Below are positions 8,721 to 17,223 of a stretch of DNA of 64,000 nucleotides, piece after piece. How positions within the stretch are numbered: the stretch's first letter is position 1; every line of letters begins with the position of its first letter. The position numbers and the translations under genes were made by a program. The DNA comes from Ascidiaceihabitans sp. (GTDB taxonomy: Bacteria > Pseudomonadota > Alphaproteobacteria > Rhodobacterales > Rhodobacteraceae), in the NCBI GenBank assembly GCA_029251465.1, contig JAQXDI010000044.1, positions 85,783-149,782 on the forward strand. Direction: 5' to 3'. The notes under the pieces are model-generated. The model saw nothing but the letters and a program-made list of their open reading frames with translations, was not told where the DNA came from and did no database searches.

Positions 8721-10532
8721 TTATTTACAATCGCTTGACTTGACCACGACGTAAGTACCGGGGGCATCACACAACACAGGGTGGCTAGAATCACCCGGAA
8801 TACGGGCGTTGACCTGCTTGCCAGACTGCTTAGACAGCCATTTGTCCCAGCGCGGCCACCATGACCCCTCGTGGAATTTTGCACCCTCTAGCCAGTCGGC
8901 ATGATCAAGGGTCAGATCCTTGTTGGTATAGTGGCCGTATTTCTTTTTGCTGGGCGGATTGACGATGCCGGCGATATGGCCGGACTGCGTCATGATAAAT
9001 GTCTTGTCCGCTGACCCCATCTTTTGAACGCCACGATAGCTGTCTTTCCACGGGGCGATGTGATCGGTTTCGCAGGCAATCGCGCAGATCGGTACGTCGA
9101 CCTCGTCCAGCACCAAATGATGACCCGACAGATCAAAGCCGACGGTGGCAAGTTCATTACGTTGGCACAGCCCGCGCAGATATTGTATCGCCATTTTGCC
9201 GGGCAAATTCGCCCCGTCCCCATTCCAATACAGCAGGTCAAACGCAGGTGGCGTTTCACCCAGCATGTAGCTTTTGATTGCCGGCGTGTAGACCAGATCA
9301 TTGCTGCGCAAAAACGAGAACGTGCGCGCCATCACGACGGAAGGCAGAATACCCTTGTCCGCGATCTCGGCTTCGATCCCGTCGATAAAGTCGTTTTGCA
9401 GGAACGGGGTGAATTCGCCCTGATCGCCAAAATCCGTGAGAGCGGTAAAGAACGTGGCCGATTTTACGGATGTATCGCCGCGTTGCTTCATCAGCGACAA
9501 GGTTAACGACAACGTGGTGCCGGCAATACAGTAGCCAACGACGTTGACCTGTTTTTGATCTGTTATCGTTTTGACCTCTTCGAACGCGGTCAAATAGCCG
9601 TCTGTAATATAGTCTTCCATTCCGATGTCGCGGTAGGTGGCGTCGGGGTTGATCCATGAGACAATGAACAGCGTGTAACCCTGATCGGTCAGCCATTTGA
9701 CCATCGAATTCTGCTCTTTGAGATCAAGGATATAGTATTTGTTGATCCAAGGCGGAAAGATGATCAGCGGCGTTGCGTGCACGGTTTCGGTGGTTGGCTC
9801 GTACTGGATCAGCTCCATCATCTTGTTGCGAAACACGACTTTGCCCGGTGTGGTCGCGATGTTACGGCCGATTTCAAACGCGGAATCGTCTGCCAGTTTC
9901 ACAACCAGCTCGCCGTTGTTGGCCTCAAGATCAGAGATCAGGTTTTCCAAACCGTCGATCAGACTTTGGCCTTCGGTGGCGACGGCCTTTTCTAAAGCAT
10001 CCGGATTGGTCGCCAAAAAGTTTGTCGGGCTCATCATGTCGATGATCTGGCTGCTGAAATAGGTCAGGCGCTGCTTTTCCAGCGACTCCATGTCCGACAC
10101 ATCTGCGACGGCCTGCTGCAGCGCAGCGGAATTCAGTTGATATTGCTGCTTGATAAAGTTGAAATACGGGTTCGTGTCCCACATCGGATTGGCAAAACGG
10201 CGATCTTTGGGGCCCGGATCGGCGGGGGCCTGCAATTTCCCGTGCGACAACGCTTGTTGCGCCTCGACAAAATGAGTGACCGATTTAGACCAGAAATCCA
10301 GCTGATGTTCGATCACCTTGGCAGGATTTTGCATCGCCTCAGCCCAATATGCTGTGGTTGCCTGACTGAACAACGCTTGATCCGGTCCATCCAAACTGGA
10401 TTGATGGGTGGTTCGATTCGACATAACGCGGCTCAGCCGCTCGGATAGTTTCTCTACTTTACGTAGATTTTCATTAAGTTTCTCGAGGTTTGCGCCAGAG
10501 ATCTCCGAATTATCGGTGTCTTTGGTTGTCAT
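8721..10532 (-). CDS. phaC: Class I poly(3-hydroxyalkanoate) synthase
   Basis: 603 residues from the ATG at 10532, which has GAGGG ten bases upstream. A longer start at 10592 would have to read through the PhaR box, so it is not preferred. The N-terminal PhaC_N domain is followed by an alpha/beta hydrolase core. The lipase-like box VVGYCIAGTT carries the catalytic Cys at about residue 335, the Asp lies in CAIACETDHIAPW, and the His in QSGHIAGIVNPP. The enzyme polymerises hydroxyacyl-CoA on the granule surface in the cytoplasm. It has the length of class I synthases, which need no PhaE partner. It is divergent from phaZ and upstream of phaP. Confidence 0.96.
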   Translation of the reverse strand: MTTKDTDNSEISGANLEKLNENLRKVEKLSERLSRVMSNRTTHQSSLDGPDQALFSQATTAYWAEAMQNPAKVIEHQLDFWSKSVTHFVEAQQALSHGKLQAPADPGPKDRRFANPMWDTNPYFNFIKQQYQLNSAALQQAVADVSDMESLEKQRLTYFSSQIIDMMSPTNFLATNPDALEKAVATEGQSLIDGLENLISDLEANNGELVVKLADDSAFEIGRNIATTPGKVVFRNKMMELIQYEPTTETVHATPLIIFPPWINKYYILDLKEQNSMVKWLTDQGYTLFIVSWINPDATYRDIGMEDYITDGYLTAFEEVKTITDQKQVNVVGYCIAGTTLSLTLSLMKQRGDTSVKSATFFTALTDFGDQGEFTPFLQNDFIDGIEAEIADKGILPSVVMARTFSFLRSNDLVYTPAIKSYMLGETPPAFDLLYWNGDGANLPGKMAIQYLRGLCQRNELATVGFDLSGHHLVLDEVDVPICAIACETDHIAPWKDSYRGVQKMGSADKTFIMTQSGHIAGIVNPPSKKKYGHYTNKDLTLDHADWLEGAKFHEGSWWPRWDKWLSKQSGKQVNARIPGDSSHPVLCDAPGTYVVVKSSDCK

Positions 10533-10558
10533 ATTAATAATTCCCTCGTATCGTTTTT

Positions 10559-10592
10559 TTGCAGTTGCAGCATTTTTGCGCGACTGCAGCAT
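10559..10592. promoter_or_regulatory. PhaR-type operator between phaC and phaZ
   Basis: On the minus strand CTGC-AACT-GCAA (10559-10570) is followed upstream by CTGCAG and further GCA motifs up to 10592. The site lies 27-60 bases before the phaC ATG and within the divergent phaC-phaZ control region, so one regulator could act on both genes. Confidence 0.6.
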
Positions 10593-10663
10593 CTTGTTAC
10601 CGGACTAAAATGGGCAAAACGACGCTAAGTCGCACCCACCGGGCAGTATTTTAGGAGTTCCGC

Positions 10664-11944
10664 ATGCGGTACATGGCCACTTACGATCTGATGGAAACGT
10701 TCAGAAACACGAATCAGTGGTTGGGCGCGTCGGCTCTCGCTCTGGGATCATACCCTGCCTTTTCGTTTATGCCCAACCCCGCGCTGGATATGTTGCGGGC
10801 ATGGGGCGAAGTGACGGAACGTACATTCCAACGCATGTCGGTCAAACCTGATTGGAACATTCCAACAATCGTCGGCGCATCTGGAAAAGACCGCATTATC
10901 ACCGTCGAAAAAGAGCTGGAAGGCGCGTTTGGCGACCTGATCCATTTCAAAGTGGCGGCACGCACATCAAAGAAACCACGCGTTTTGCTGGTCGCCCCGA
11001 TGTCGGGCCACTACGCGACGCTGTTGCGTTCAACCGTGCATTCGCTGCTGCCGGACACCGAATTGTTTGTGACCGATTGGCACAACGCCCGCGACATCCC
11101 CGTCAGCGAAGGCAAATTCGACGTCGAAGACTACACCCTGCGGTTGGTCGAGTACATGCGCCACTTGGGGCCTGACACCCACGTGATTGCCGTGTGCCAA
11201 CCTGCCCCGCTGACCTTGGCCGCAACTGCTTATCTGGCCGAAGAAGACCCCGCCGCACAGCCGCGGTCTCTGACGTTGATCGGTGGCCCGATTGACCCTG
11301 ATGCCAACCCGACGGATGTAACTGATTTTGGCCACCGGATGACGATGGGCCAACTTGAGGAAACGATGATCCAGCGCGTCGGCTTCAAATACAGAGGTGT
11401 TGGACGCAAAGTGTACCCGGGCCTGCTGCAATTGGCCTCGTTCATTTCGATGAATGGCGAAAAGCACCAAAAAGCGTTCACCGATCAAATCCAACGCGCC
11501 GCACAGGGCGAAAGCTCGGATCACGACAAGCATAACAAGTTCTATGACGAATATCTTGCCGTCATGGACATGACCGCGGAATTCTATCTGTCCACAGTCG
11601 ACCGCATTTTTAAGAACGGTGAGATCGCCAAAAACCAATTTGTCGTAAACGGCAAACAGGTTGATATCGGCAAGATCACAACCGTCGCTGTGAAAACAGT
11701 CGAAGGTGAAGCGGACGATATCTCGGCCCCGGGCCAATGCATCGCAGCACTTGATCTATGCACCGGTTTGGACGATTCCAAAAAGGCGAGCTACGTCGCA
11801 CCTGCCGCGGGTCACTACGGCATCTTTGCAGGCAAAGCCTGGCGCAATAATATCCGACCTCTGGTATTGGATTTCATCACGGCCAACAGCCATCCAGTTG
11901 CACCAAAATCGAAAAAACCTGCGAACAAAAACGCTGCCGCATAG
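10664..11944 (+). CDS. phaZ: Intracellular poly(3-hydroxybutyrate) depolymerase
   Basis: 426 residues, with TTAGGAG six bases before the ATG. There is no signal peptide, so it acts on native granules in the cytoplasm. The family's nucleophile is a Cys rather than a Ser, and it is visible in HVIAVCQPAPLTL at residue 178. The C-terminal part holds a conserved PHB_depo_C block with the His near APAAGHYGIFAGKAW. It ends in a Lys/Ala-rich tail. It mobilises stored PHB to hydroxybutyrate oligomers. The divergent placement opposite phaC is standard for Rhodobacteraceae. Confidence 0.93.
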   Translation: MRYMATYDLMETFRNTNQWLGASALALGSYPAFSFMPNPALDMLRAWGEVTERTFQRMSVKPDWNIPTIVGASGKDRIITVEKELEGAFGDLIHFKVAARTSKKPRVLLVAPMSGHYATLLRSTVHSLLPDTELFVTDWHNARDIPVSEGKFDVEDYTLRLVEYMRHLGPDTHVIAVCQPAPLTLAATAYLAEEDPAAQPRSLTLIGGPIDPDANPTDVTDFGHRMTMGQLEETMIQRVGFKYRGVGRKVYPGLLQLASFISMNGEKHQKAFTDQIQRAAQGESSDHDKHNKFYDEYLAVMDMTAEFYLSTVDRIFKNGEIAKNQFVVNGKQVDIGKITTVAVKTVEGEADDISAPGQCIAALDLCTGLDDSKKASYVAPAAGHYGIFAGKAWRNNIRPLVLDFITANSHPVAPKSKKPANKNAAA

Positions 11945-12073
11945 GGTGGATCAAGATCCACCTTAGCACACATGTGGGTGGGGTGGGTCGACAGTTTCAG
12001 GGATGTTCAGCGGGCACAATCAGGGATGTTCAGCGGGCACAATGTAGACTCGTAAGGTGGATCTTGATCCACC
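11945..12073. repeat. Small inverted-repeat element with a 23-bp tandem duplication
   Basis: Two copies of the palindrome GGTGGATC-AA-GATCCACC (11945-11962) and its reverse complement (12056-12073) face each other; including the adjoining CCTTA/TAAGG, the identity is about 21 bases. Between them a 23-base unit starting CAGGGATGTTCAGCGG is present twice in perfect tandem (11998-12020 and 12021-12043). The element lies between the convergent phaZ and hydrolase genes, beginning directly after the phaZ stop. It resembles a REP/MITE-like intergenic repeat. Each palindrome could also act as a hairpin terminator, although no T-tract follows. Confidence 0.7.
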
Positions 12074-12087
12074 GTTACCAACCAGCG

Positions 12088-12798
12088 TTATTGCAAAACC
12101 ATCGGCTGTTTCAGCCAATCGCGCAGCGCCAAGGTGGTTTCTTCCGGTGCTTCCAGTGTCGGCAGATGCCCTGCCGTTTCAATCACCTTTAGCTGCGCAT
12201 ACGGGATCAGTTCAGCCATGAATGTATGGCGTTTGATCGGGCAAAGCGCATCATGCGCGCCGCATAAAACCAACGTCGGCACCTTGCATTTGCGCAGCGT
12301 GCCTTGTTGATCACGGCGACGTTGTAGCGCACGTGATTGGCGTACGAACACGTCTGGTCCCAGCGCTTCGGCCATGTCCATCACCAGCTCTAGCACAGCG
12401 CCACGGTGCGATCCCGGTGCCAGATAATTCGGCTTCATCTCGTCGCGCATCACTTCGAACAGGCGGCCCGTGCGCGCGCCAATAATTTGCGGTTCACGCG
12501 CCGCTGCAACCTGCGGGGTTTCAGCCAGCGGATTGGTGTCCATCAATGCCAGACGCGTAATTCTGTCAGGCGCGCGGCGCAGCAGTTCCATCGCGACGAT
12601 CCCGCCCATGCTAAGACCCGCCAAAGCAAAGCGTGCTGGCAATTGATCCAGCAGTCCCGATGCGATCTCTTCGATCCGTTCGCCTTGGGTGACGGGTGCA
12701 ACTGTGACGCTAAATTCTGCTGATAATTCAGCAATTTGCGGGCCAAAAAGGCGCGCATCGCACATCATTCCGGGCAAAAAGACGATAGGCTCAGGCAC
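12088..12798 (-). CDS. Alpha/beta hydrolase
   Basis: 236 residues, GTG start with a GCAGGTG site close upstream. It is a compact alpha/beta hydrolase: an oxyanion-side segment FLPGMMCDARLF is at the N-terminus, and the nucleophile elbow LAGLSMGGIVAMEL contains Ser near residue 82. The Asp is in LCGAHDALCP, and the His in IETAGHLPTLEAPEE near the C-terminus, so the triad is complete. There is no signal peptide, so it is cytoplasmic. The substrate is unknown; closest in style are MhpC/BioH-like esterases. It is convergent with phaZ and stands alone. Confidence 0.85.
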   Translation of the reverse strand: MPEPIVFLPGMMCDARLFGPQIAELSAEFSVTVAPVTQGERIEEIASGLLDQLPARFALAGLSMGGIVAMELLRRAPDRITRLALMDTNPLAETPQVAAAREPQIIGARTGRLFEVMRDEMKPNYLAPGSHRGAVLELVMDMAEALGPDVFVRQSRALQRRRDQQGTLRKCKVPTLVLCGAHDALCPIKRHTFMAELIPYAQLKVIETAGHLPTLEAPEETTLALRDWLKQPMVLQ

Positions 12799-12930
12799 AA
12801 TGCACCTGCGCTGTGTTTTCGGTCTGCGCCTCTGTCTTTGAAATCACGTCAGATGCCCAACTTTTGCAATGCCTTTGATGCTGCACCATGGCGCGATCTT
12901 GTCAAATGAGCAAGCGATGCCCGGCAGTTT

Positions 12931-13956
12931 TCAGCCCTTAACTTTGGACCAGAAATGCGCCAAATGCCGGCTCACGATTTCGTTGTAACGATCTGATTGC
13001 TTGAGCGTCGCAAGCCCGGCATTCAGGCGGTACAAATGTGTGGTCCCGCGCCAGTGCTTTTTGGAAATGATCACATGCATGCCTTGGATCGACAAAGGCC
13101 GTTGCAAAGGTGCAATCTGCTCAGACAAGCCTAACTCAAACATCTTTTCGACGCCTAAAAATTCATTCACCGCGACCGCATCCACCTGCCCTGTCGCAAG
13201 CATGTTAAAGCAGTCATCAGGCGTGTCCGGTTGCACCAACGTAATCAAATCTTGGGACAACCAATTGCGATCCGGCGTGTCCAAATCATGGGTGAAATAC
13301 CCCGTAGGGCGGCACAAAGTCTTGCCGATCAAATCGCTGTCGGACTCAAAACGCATCGACCCGTCGGCGCGCGCAAAAAGCAAAATGACCAAATCAACCA
13401 GCGGGTCCGAGAAATGAAAATTCACACACCGCGAATGCTCTGGATTGTTTTCACAATCAGGGCGGAACCACGGAAACCCCATGTCGACCTGCTTTTCGTC
13501 CAACATCGGGCTGAGGTGTTTGGACCAGTTGCCCTCCCATACGATTGCGTATGGAATCGGCGACGGGCTTTCCTCAAGGGCTGCGTTCACCAGTTCCGTC
13601 ACCATGCCGTGCCCGGGCCAGTTCCAATCCGTGAATGGCGCGTAGTTCGACGCTGTGACCAACGTCAGCTCTGCATCGGCTTGTTGCAAAGGCGTGGGAT
13701 CAGGCGCTTTTTGCACACTGCCTTCGGGGCATGGAATGTCCAAAACCGTGCCGACTGGAACCTCTAACAAGCTGCCGCCCTGCAAGTCGGGGTTGTTGTA
13801 AAAAATCAGCGACCACTTGGTCAAATCGCCAATCTGGGCCTCGGCAATCGAAAACAACGTGTCGCCATCTTTGACGGTATAGCTTGGCTGGCAAGCCTGC
13901 GCGGCACCAGACATCGCAAACGCCGTGCCCGCGGCTAGGATCAAGTGTCGTATCAT
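12931..13956 (-). CDS. Secreted LysM plus family-3 solute-binding-domain protein (copy 2)
   Basis: About 341 residues from the ATG at 13956, which has AAAGGAG upstream. A signal peptide (residues 1-22, ending AAQA) is followed by a LysM domain (YTVKDGDTLFSIAEAQIGD) at about 25-75. The rest, from about residue 95, is a periplasmic solute-binding domain (LTLVTASNYAPFTDWNWPGHGMV). LysM binds peptidoglycan or chitin-type glycans, so the protein could be a wall-anchored sensor or binding protein. No permease or ATPase is adjacent. It lies 31 bases downstream of a paralogue with the same architecture, so the two are one transcript. Precise ligand unknown. Confidence 0.85.
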   Translation of the reverse strand: MIRHLILAAGTAFAMSGAAQACQPSYTVKDGDTLFSIAEAQIGDLTKWSLIFYNNPDLQGGSLLEVPVGTVLDIPCPEGSVQKAPDPTPLQQADAELTLVTASNYAPFTDWNWPGHGMVTELVNAALEESPSPIPYAIVWEGNWSKHLSPMLDEKQVDMGFPWFRPDCENNPEHSRCVNFHFSDPLVDLVILLFARADGSMRFESDSDLIGKTLCRPTGYFTHDLDTPDRNWLSQDLITLVQPDTPDDCFNMLATGQVDAVAVNEFLGVEKMFELGLSEQIAPLQRPLSIQGMHVIISKKHWRGTTHLYRLNAGLATLKQSDRYNEIVSRHLAHFWSKVKG

Positions 13957-13987
13957 CGTGACGGCTCCTTTGGCCAAGAGGTTTAGC

Positions 13988-15067
13988 CTAAAAGCTGGCC
14001 CAGATTGTCGACATATGTGTGTCTACGATTTGCTGATACTGGCCAGTGTCCTTGATCTGTTGCAGACCAAAGTTCACGGTCGCCAACAGCGCATCCGCGT
14101 TCGGATTGGATTTGTGGATCAGCACATGCAGGCCCGTGATCGAAATCGGCCGCGCTTGCACGGCGATGATCTGATCCTTCAGACCCATTTCTTTGATTGC
14201 GGTGCGCCCGGTGAATTCATTCAAAACAACAGCGTCAACTTTGCCCTGCTGCAACATTTCGAAACAGGCAGACACGGCGACGGGTTGGACCAGCGTAATC
14301 TTGTTGCCTTTCACCCAATTGCGCCCGTCGCTGTCCAGCATGTGGGTTGTATAGCCTTTGGGCCGGCACAGCGTGCGCCCATCTATGTCGGAATTTTTCG
14401 AGAACGGGATCGGCCGGTTTTTGTCCACAAACATCAGAACCAGATATTCAAACATCGGATCGGAGAAGTGGAAGTTCACACATCGCTCGTGCTCCGGGTT
14501 GCTGTTGCAATCCGGTTTTGCCCAAGGGAACGCGAGATCCATGATGTGCGACGACATCATCGGATCCAGATGCGCGCTCCAGTCATTGACCCAAAACGTA
14601 TCAAACCCTTCCGCCGATGCGGACGACGTCAATGCCGCTTGAAACACATCCGCCATCAAGCCGTCGTTCAGCAGGCCGCGGTGCGTAAAAGGTTTGAAAT
14701 CATCAGCTGTCACCGCTTTGATCAAAGGCAAAGCACCGATCGCCGCAGCTTTTGCCGCCGGTCTTGCGATTGGTTTTGCTGCGGTAACAGTTGCGGTCGT
14801 CCCGCCAGACAACCCTGTTGGCAGGCCATCGATGCAGCCCAAATTCAGCTTCATTCCGACGCTGATAGAATTCGGATTTTCACCAATCGCGCTGATGTTG
14901 TTGGTGTGGATGGCAGACCAGCGGCCGACATTTTGATACTGACGGTCCGCGATCAACAACAGGCTGTCGCCGCGTTGCACTGTGTAAACGCCGCCGCAGC
15001 TTTGCGCGGCCACCGGTGCCGCAAACGCCGACAGCATCAACGTTGCCGCAGTCAAGAATCGTTTCAT
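13988..15067 (-). CDS. Secreted LysM plus family-3 solute-binding-domain protein (copy 1)
   Basis: 359 residues. A signal peptide (residues 1-21, AAPVAAQS) is followed by a LysM domain (YTVQRGDSLLLIADRQYQN), an Ala/Pro-rich linker around residues 85-110, and a solute-binding domain. Cys pairs are conserved with the neighbouring copy, notably in CNSNPEHERCVNFHFSDPM, whose partner has CENNPEHSRCVNFHFSDPL. This shared block, together with the shared RTLCRPKGY/KTLCRPTGY segment, shows that the genes arose by tandem duplication. The fusion of LysM to a transport-type binding domain is unusual. A role in sensing wall fragments or amino compounds at the cell wall is inferred only. Confidence 0.85.
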   Translation of the reverse strand: MKRFLTAATLMLSAFAAPVAAQSCGGVYTVQRGDSLLLIADRQYQNVGRWSAIHTNNISAIGENPNSISVGMKLNLGCIDGLPTGLSGGTTATVTAAKPIARPAAKAAAIGALPLIKAVTADDFKPFTHRGLLNDGLMADVFQAALTSSASAEGFDTFWVNDWSAHLDPMMSSHIMDLAFPWAKPDCNSNPEHERCVNFHFSDPMFEYLVLMFVDKNRPIPFSKNSDIDGRTLCRPKGYTTHMLDSDGRNWVKGNKITLVQPVAVSACFEMLQQGKVDAVVLNEFTGRTAIKEMGLKDQIIAVQARPISITGLHVLIHKSNPNADALLATVNFGLQQIKDTGQYQQIVDTHMSTIWASF

Positions 15068-15179
15068 CAGTCATCCCCCAGATGCATTTTGTCGGGGAAT
15101 TTCCCTTATTTAGTGTAGTTAGGTCAACGTGAAAACGACATCTTGGGGTCCGACATAGATGCTTTTGGCGCTAACCACC

Positions 15180-15812
15180 TCAGGGATAACGAATTCCACG
15201 AAAGGTAGGAAAATCGTCGTAACGGCTTTGGCGTTGCGTGCGCGTCTCATGTGGCTGTTGTCCGGCCCTCAACAGCATTCCGCGCGGGGCGACATAGCTG
15301 GAAATCGTGCGCAAGGGCGTCGCCCGCCACACCAGGTTAAACGCGGCCAATTTCGGGAAAAACCAGATGTCGGAATAATCCAGATGATCGTGCATCCACC
15401 ACGCCAGATCCTGCCAATCGCGCCCGGCGTCGTATTGATCAGCAAACCACGGGATCACGATGGACGCGCCCGCAATCGCAGCCTCGCCCTGATGCCAATC
15501 CCAGATGTGACATTCGAGCGGATTGTCGTTGGCCGCGCAGTTCAGCTTGTTGTCATTGCCGTATTTGTTCAACTCGGGCGACCGATACCCCGAGCGCACA
15601 ACGATCCGTCCAAAGGTCTCTTCAAGAGGGTCCAGCAGCGTCGTGCAAAACGCGCGGCCATGTTCCAGTGTCACATCGGGATCGGTTGGAATATTTGGGA
15701 CGCCGTGAAAACCGTTGATCTCGGAATACATGAAATCGCGCATGTAAAAATGTTTGGACAAGCGTTCACGCCCAAAGGTCTCAAGGCTCCACATGCTGCG
15801 CGGCTGGCGCAT
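15180..15812 (-). CDS. Peptidase M15-like protein
   Basis: 210 residues from the ATG at 15812, which overlaps the VOC gene's TGA (TGATG). It is recognised by VVRSGYRSPELNKYG near residue 80, the substrate-side signature of the M15/D-Ala-D-Ala carboxypeptidase fold. It is followed by ECHIWDWHQ, where the His-x3-Asp-x-His spacing could provide metal ligands. No signal peptide is visible. The C-terminal 100 residues are rich in Trp and Arg and do not match the usual M15 length, so enzymatic activity is uncertain. It is translationally coupled to the VOC protein. Confidence 0.65.
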   Translation of the reverse strand: MRQPRSMWSLETFGRERLSKHFYMRDFMYSEINGFHGVPNIPTDPDVTLEHGRAFCTTLLDPLEETFGRIVVRSGYRSPELNKYGNDNKLNCAANDNPLECHIWDWHQGEAAIAGASIVIPWFADQYDAGRDWQDLAWWMHDHLDYSDIWFFPKLAAFNLVWRATPLRTISSYVAPRGMLLRAGQQPHETRTQRQSRYDDFPTFRGIRYP

Positions 15813-16240
15813 CAGGCGGCACCATTCCACTGGAATTCGCCTTGCGGTCCAAGCGGGCTAAACGGGTTGTGCGCAATTTCCCAAATGTGCCATTCGGGGT
15901 CAGCAAAATAACCGTGGTGCCCGCCCCAGAACACATCTTGTGCAGGTTTCAAAACCTGCGCGCCTGCGGTTTCGGCTGCGGCCAAAAGCTCAGCAACCTG
16001 CTCCTTGGTTTCAACGTTGTGGCCCAAAGTCATGCGCCCGTTCCCCAAGTCATCAACAGACAATCCGATATCTTTGGCCAGTGCCTCTAGCGGGTACAAC
16101 CCCAGTGTTTGTCCAATTAAATCAAAGGCTACAACGCCATCTGGACTCTCGACGCGTGTCCAGCCCAAGGCTTCGTAAAAGGCGGCAAGCGCTGCGATAT
16201 CGCGCGCGCCCAAAGTGATCAAGCTGACCCGTTGTTGCAT
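15812..16240 (-). CDS. VOC family (glyoxalase/dioxygenase-fold) protein
   Basis: 142 residues, one vicinal-oxygen-chelate module. The N-terminal half begins VSLITLGARDIAALAAFYEALGW, the standard VOC opening. The C-terminal half ends with WGGHHGYFADPEWHIWEIAHNP, where the DP.G...E pattern supplies a putative metal ligand Glu. No substrate can be assigned. The gene starts two bases after a broken hydrolase gene and overlaps the M15-like gene, so it is in the middle of a short operon. Confidence 0.85.
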   Translation of the reverse strand: MQQRVSLITLGARDIAALAAFYEALGWTRVESPDGVVAFDLIGQTLGLYPLEALAKDIGLSVDDLGNGRMTLGHNVETKEQVAELLAAAETAGAQVLKPAQDVFWGGHHGYFADPEWHIWEIAHNPFSPLGPQGEFQWNGAA

Positions 16241-16242
16241 GG

Positions 16243-17223
16243 CTACAGTCCTTTCGCCCAGTCAATGATCGCCGCAGAAGAGCGCGCAGTTTGCCCCGGC
16301 GACATGATGTCACCCACGATGACGTGAAAAAATGGATCGTCGCCGTCGCCCAAATCCGGACGCACCGTAGTAACGGCCCCACCCCAGTTTGCCGCTATGC
16401 GATCCGTCACTTCGGACACAACCACGCGGTCGTTTTCAGCGTAGTGAAACAGGGCGGGAATGCGCACTTTGGAGTAATCCAGCGCTACGGCGGCCTGAAC
16501 CGCGGCAGCCATCGGCAATGTTGCAATCGTCCGGTACGTGGTCGTCCAATGCGCGGCTTGACCGGCGTTCAGAGACTCAAAACTGCGGATTTCGCCGGCG
16601 ACCAGTGGCCCCCAGTACCGCACCGCCAGCATGGTCAAAAGGCCCGCTGCGGGATTGTTTATCGCAAAGTTTGGCGACACAAAAACCACGCCTGCCACGT
16701 CCTATTGCAATGTGGGTTCGTGCAACGCGAGGGCCGCAATCGTACCGCCGGTGGATGTGGTCAGGATGATCACCTGATCACCAACGGCGCGCGCCACGGC
16801 CAAGGCCTCAACCGCGTTCGTCATCCATTGGCTCGCACTCGCTTGTGCCATCGCGTCGCTGTCACGTCCGTGACCCTGAAAACGGGTGTAGACCAGATTT
16901 GCACCAAGGGCTGCGGCGACGTTGTCTGGAACCGGTCTAATTTCTTCGGAGCTGGCCGAAAACCCGTGGAAATAGACGACCGACAGCGGCGTTTTCACCT
17001 CAGCCCCACCTGCCCAAATCACCCGTTTGTGGCTGTCAGGGCGGATGTCATCAAACGCCGCTTCGGATGCCTCAAAGAACGCTTGAACGCCGCCTGTCAG
17101 CTGGCTTTCATCAAAATCGGTGTCCGTGTTGACCTGTTCATACGGGCCAAATTGCCAAAGACCGACGCCCAGAATGACAAGGGTCAACAGGATGCGCCCG
17201 ATCCATTTGCCAAGCGTTCTCAT
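16243..17223 (-). pseudogene. Alpha/beta hydrolase interrupted by an in-frame amber codon
   Basis: Read continuously from the ATG at 17223 (ATGA overlap with the upstream hydrolase), the frame codes for a membrane-anchored hydrolase of 326 codons. It contains one TAG at 16702-16704, between HEPTLQ and DVAGVVFVSPN. The first part has an N-terminal hydrophobic helix (TLVILGVGLWQF) and the nucleophile region LTTSTGGTIAALAL. The second part has the Asp segment FHYAENDRVVV and the His in DPFFHVIVGD. The catalytic triad is therefore split by the stop, and neither half can be active alone. There is no frameshift, only the stop, so this is a recent nonsense mutation, a sequencing error or an unlikely case of readthrough. 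Confidence 0.85.

Noticed and set aside
13925..15118. A 397-codon plus-strand open frame opposite the two LysM-solute-binding genes
   Set aside because: It is the shadow of two well-supported genes on the other strand, has no ribosome site or domain, and its residues are dominated by Arg, His and Gln as in antisense frames.
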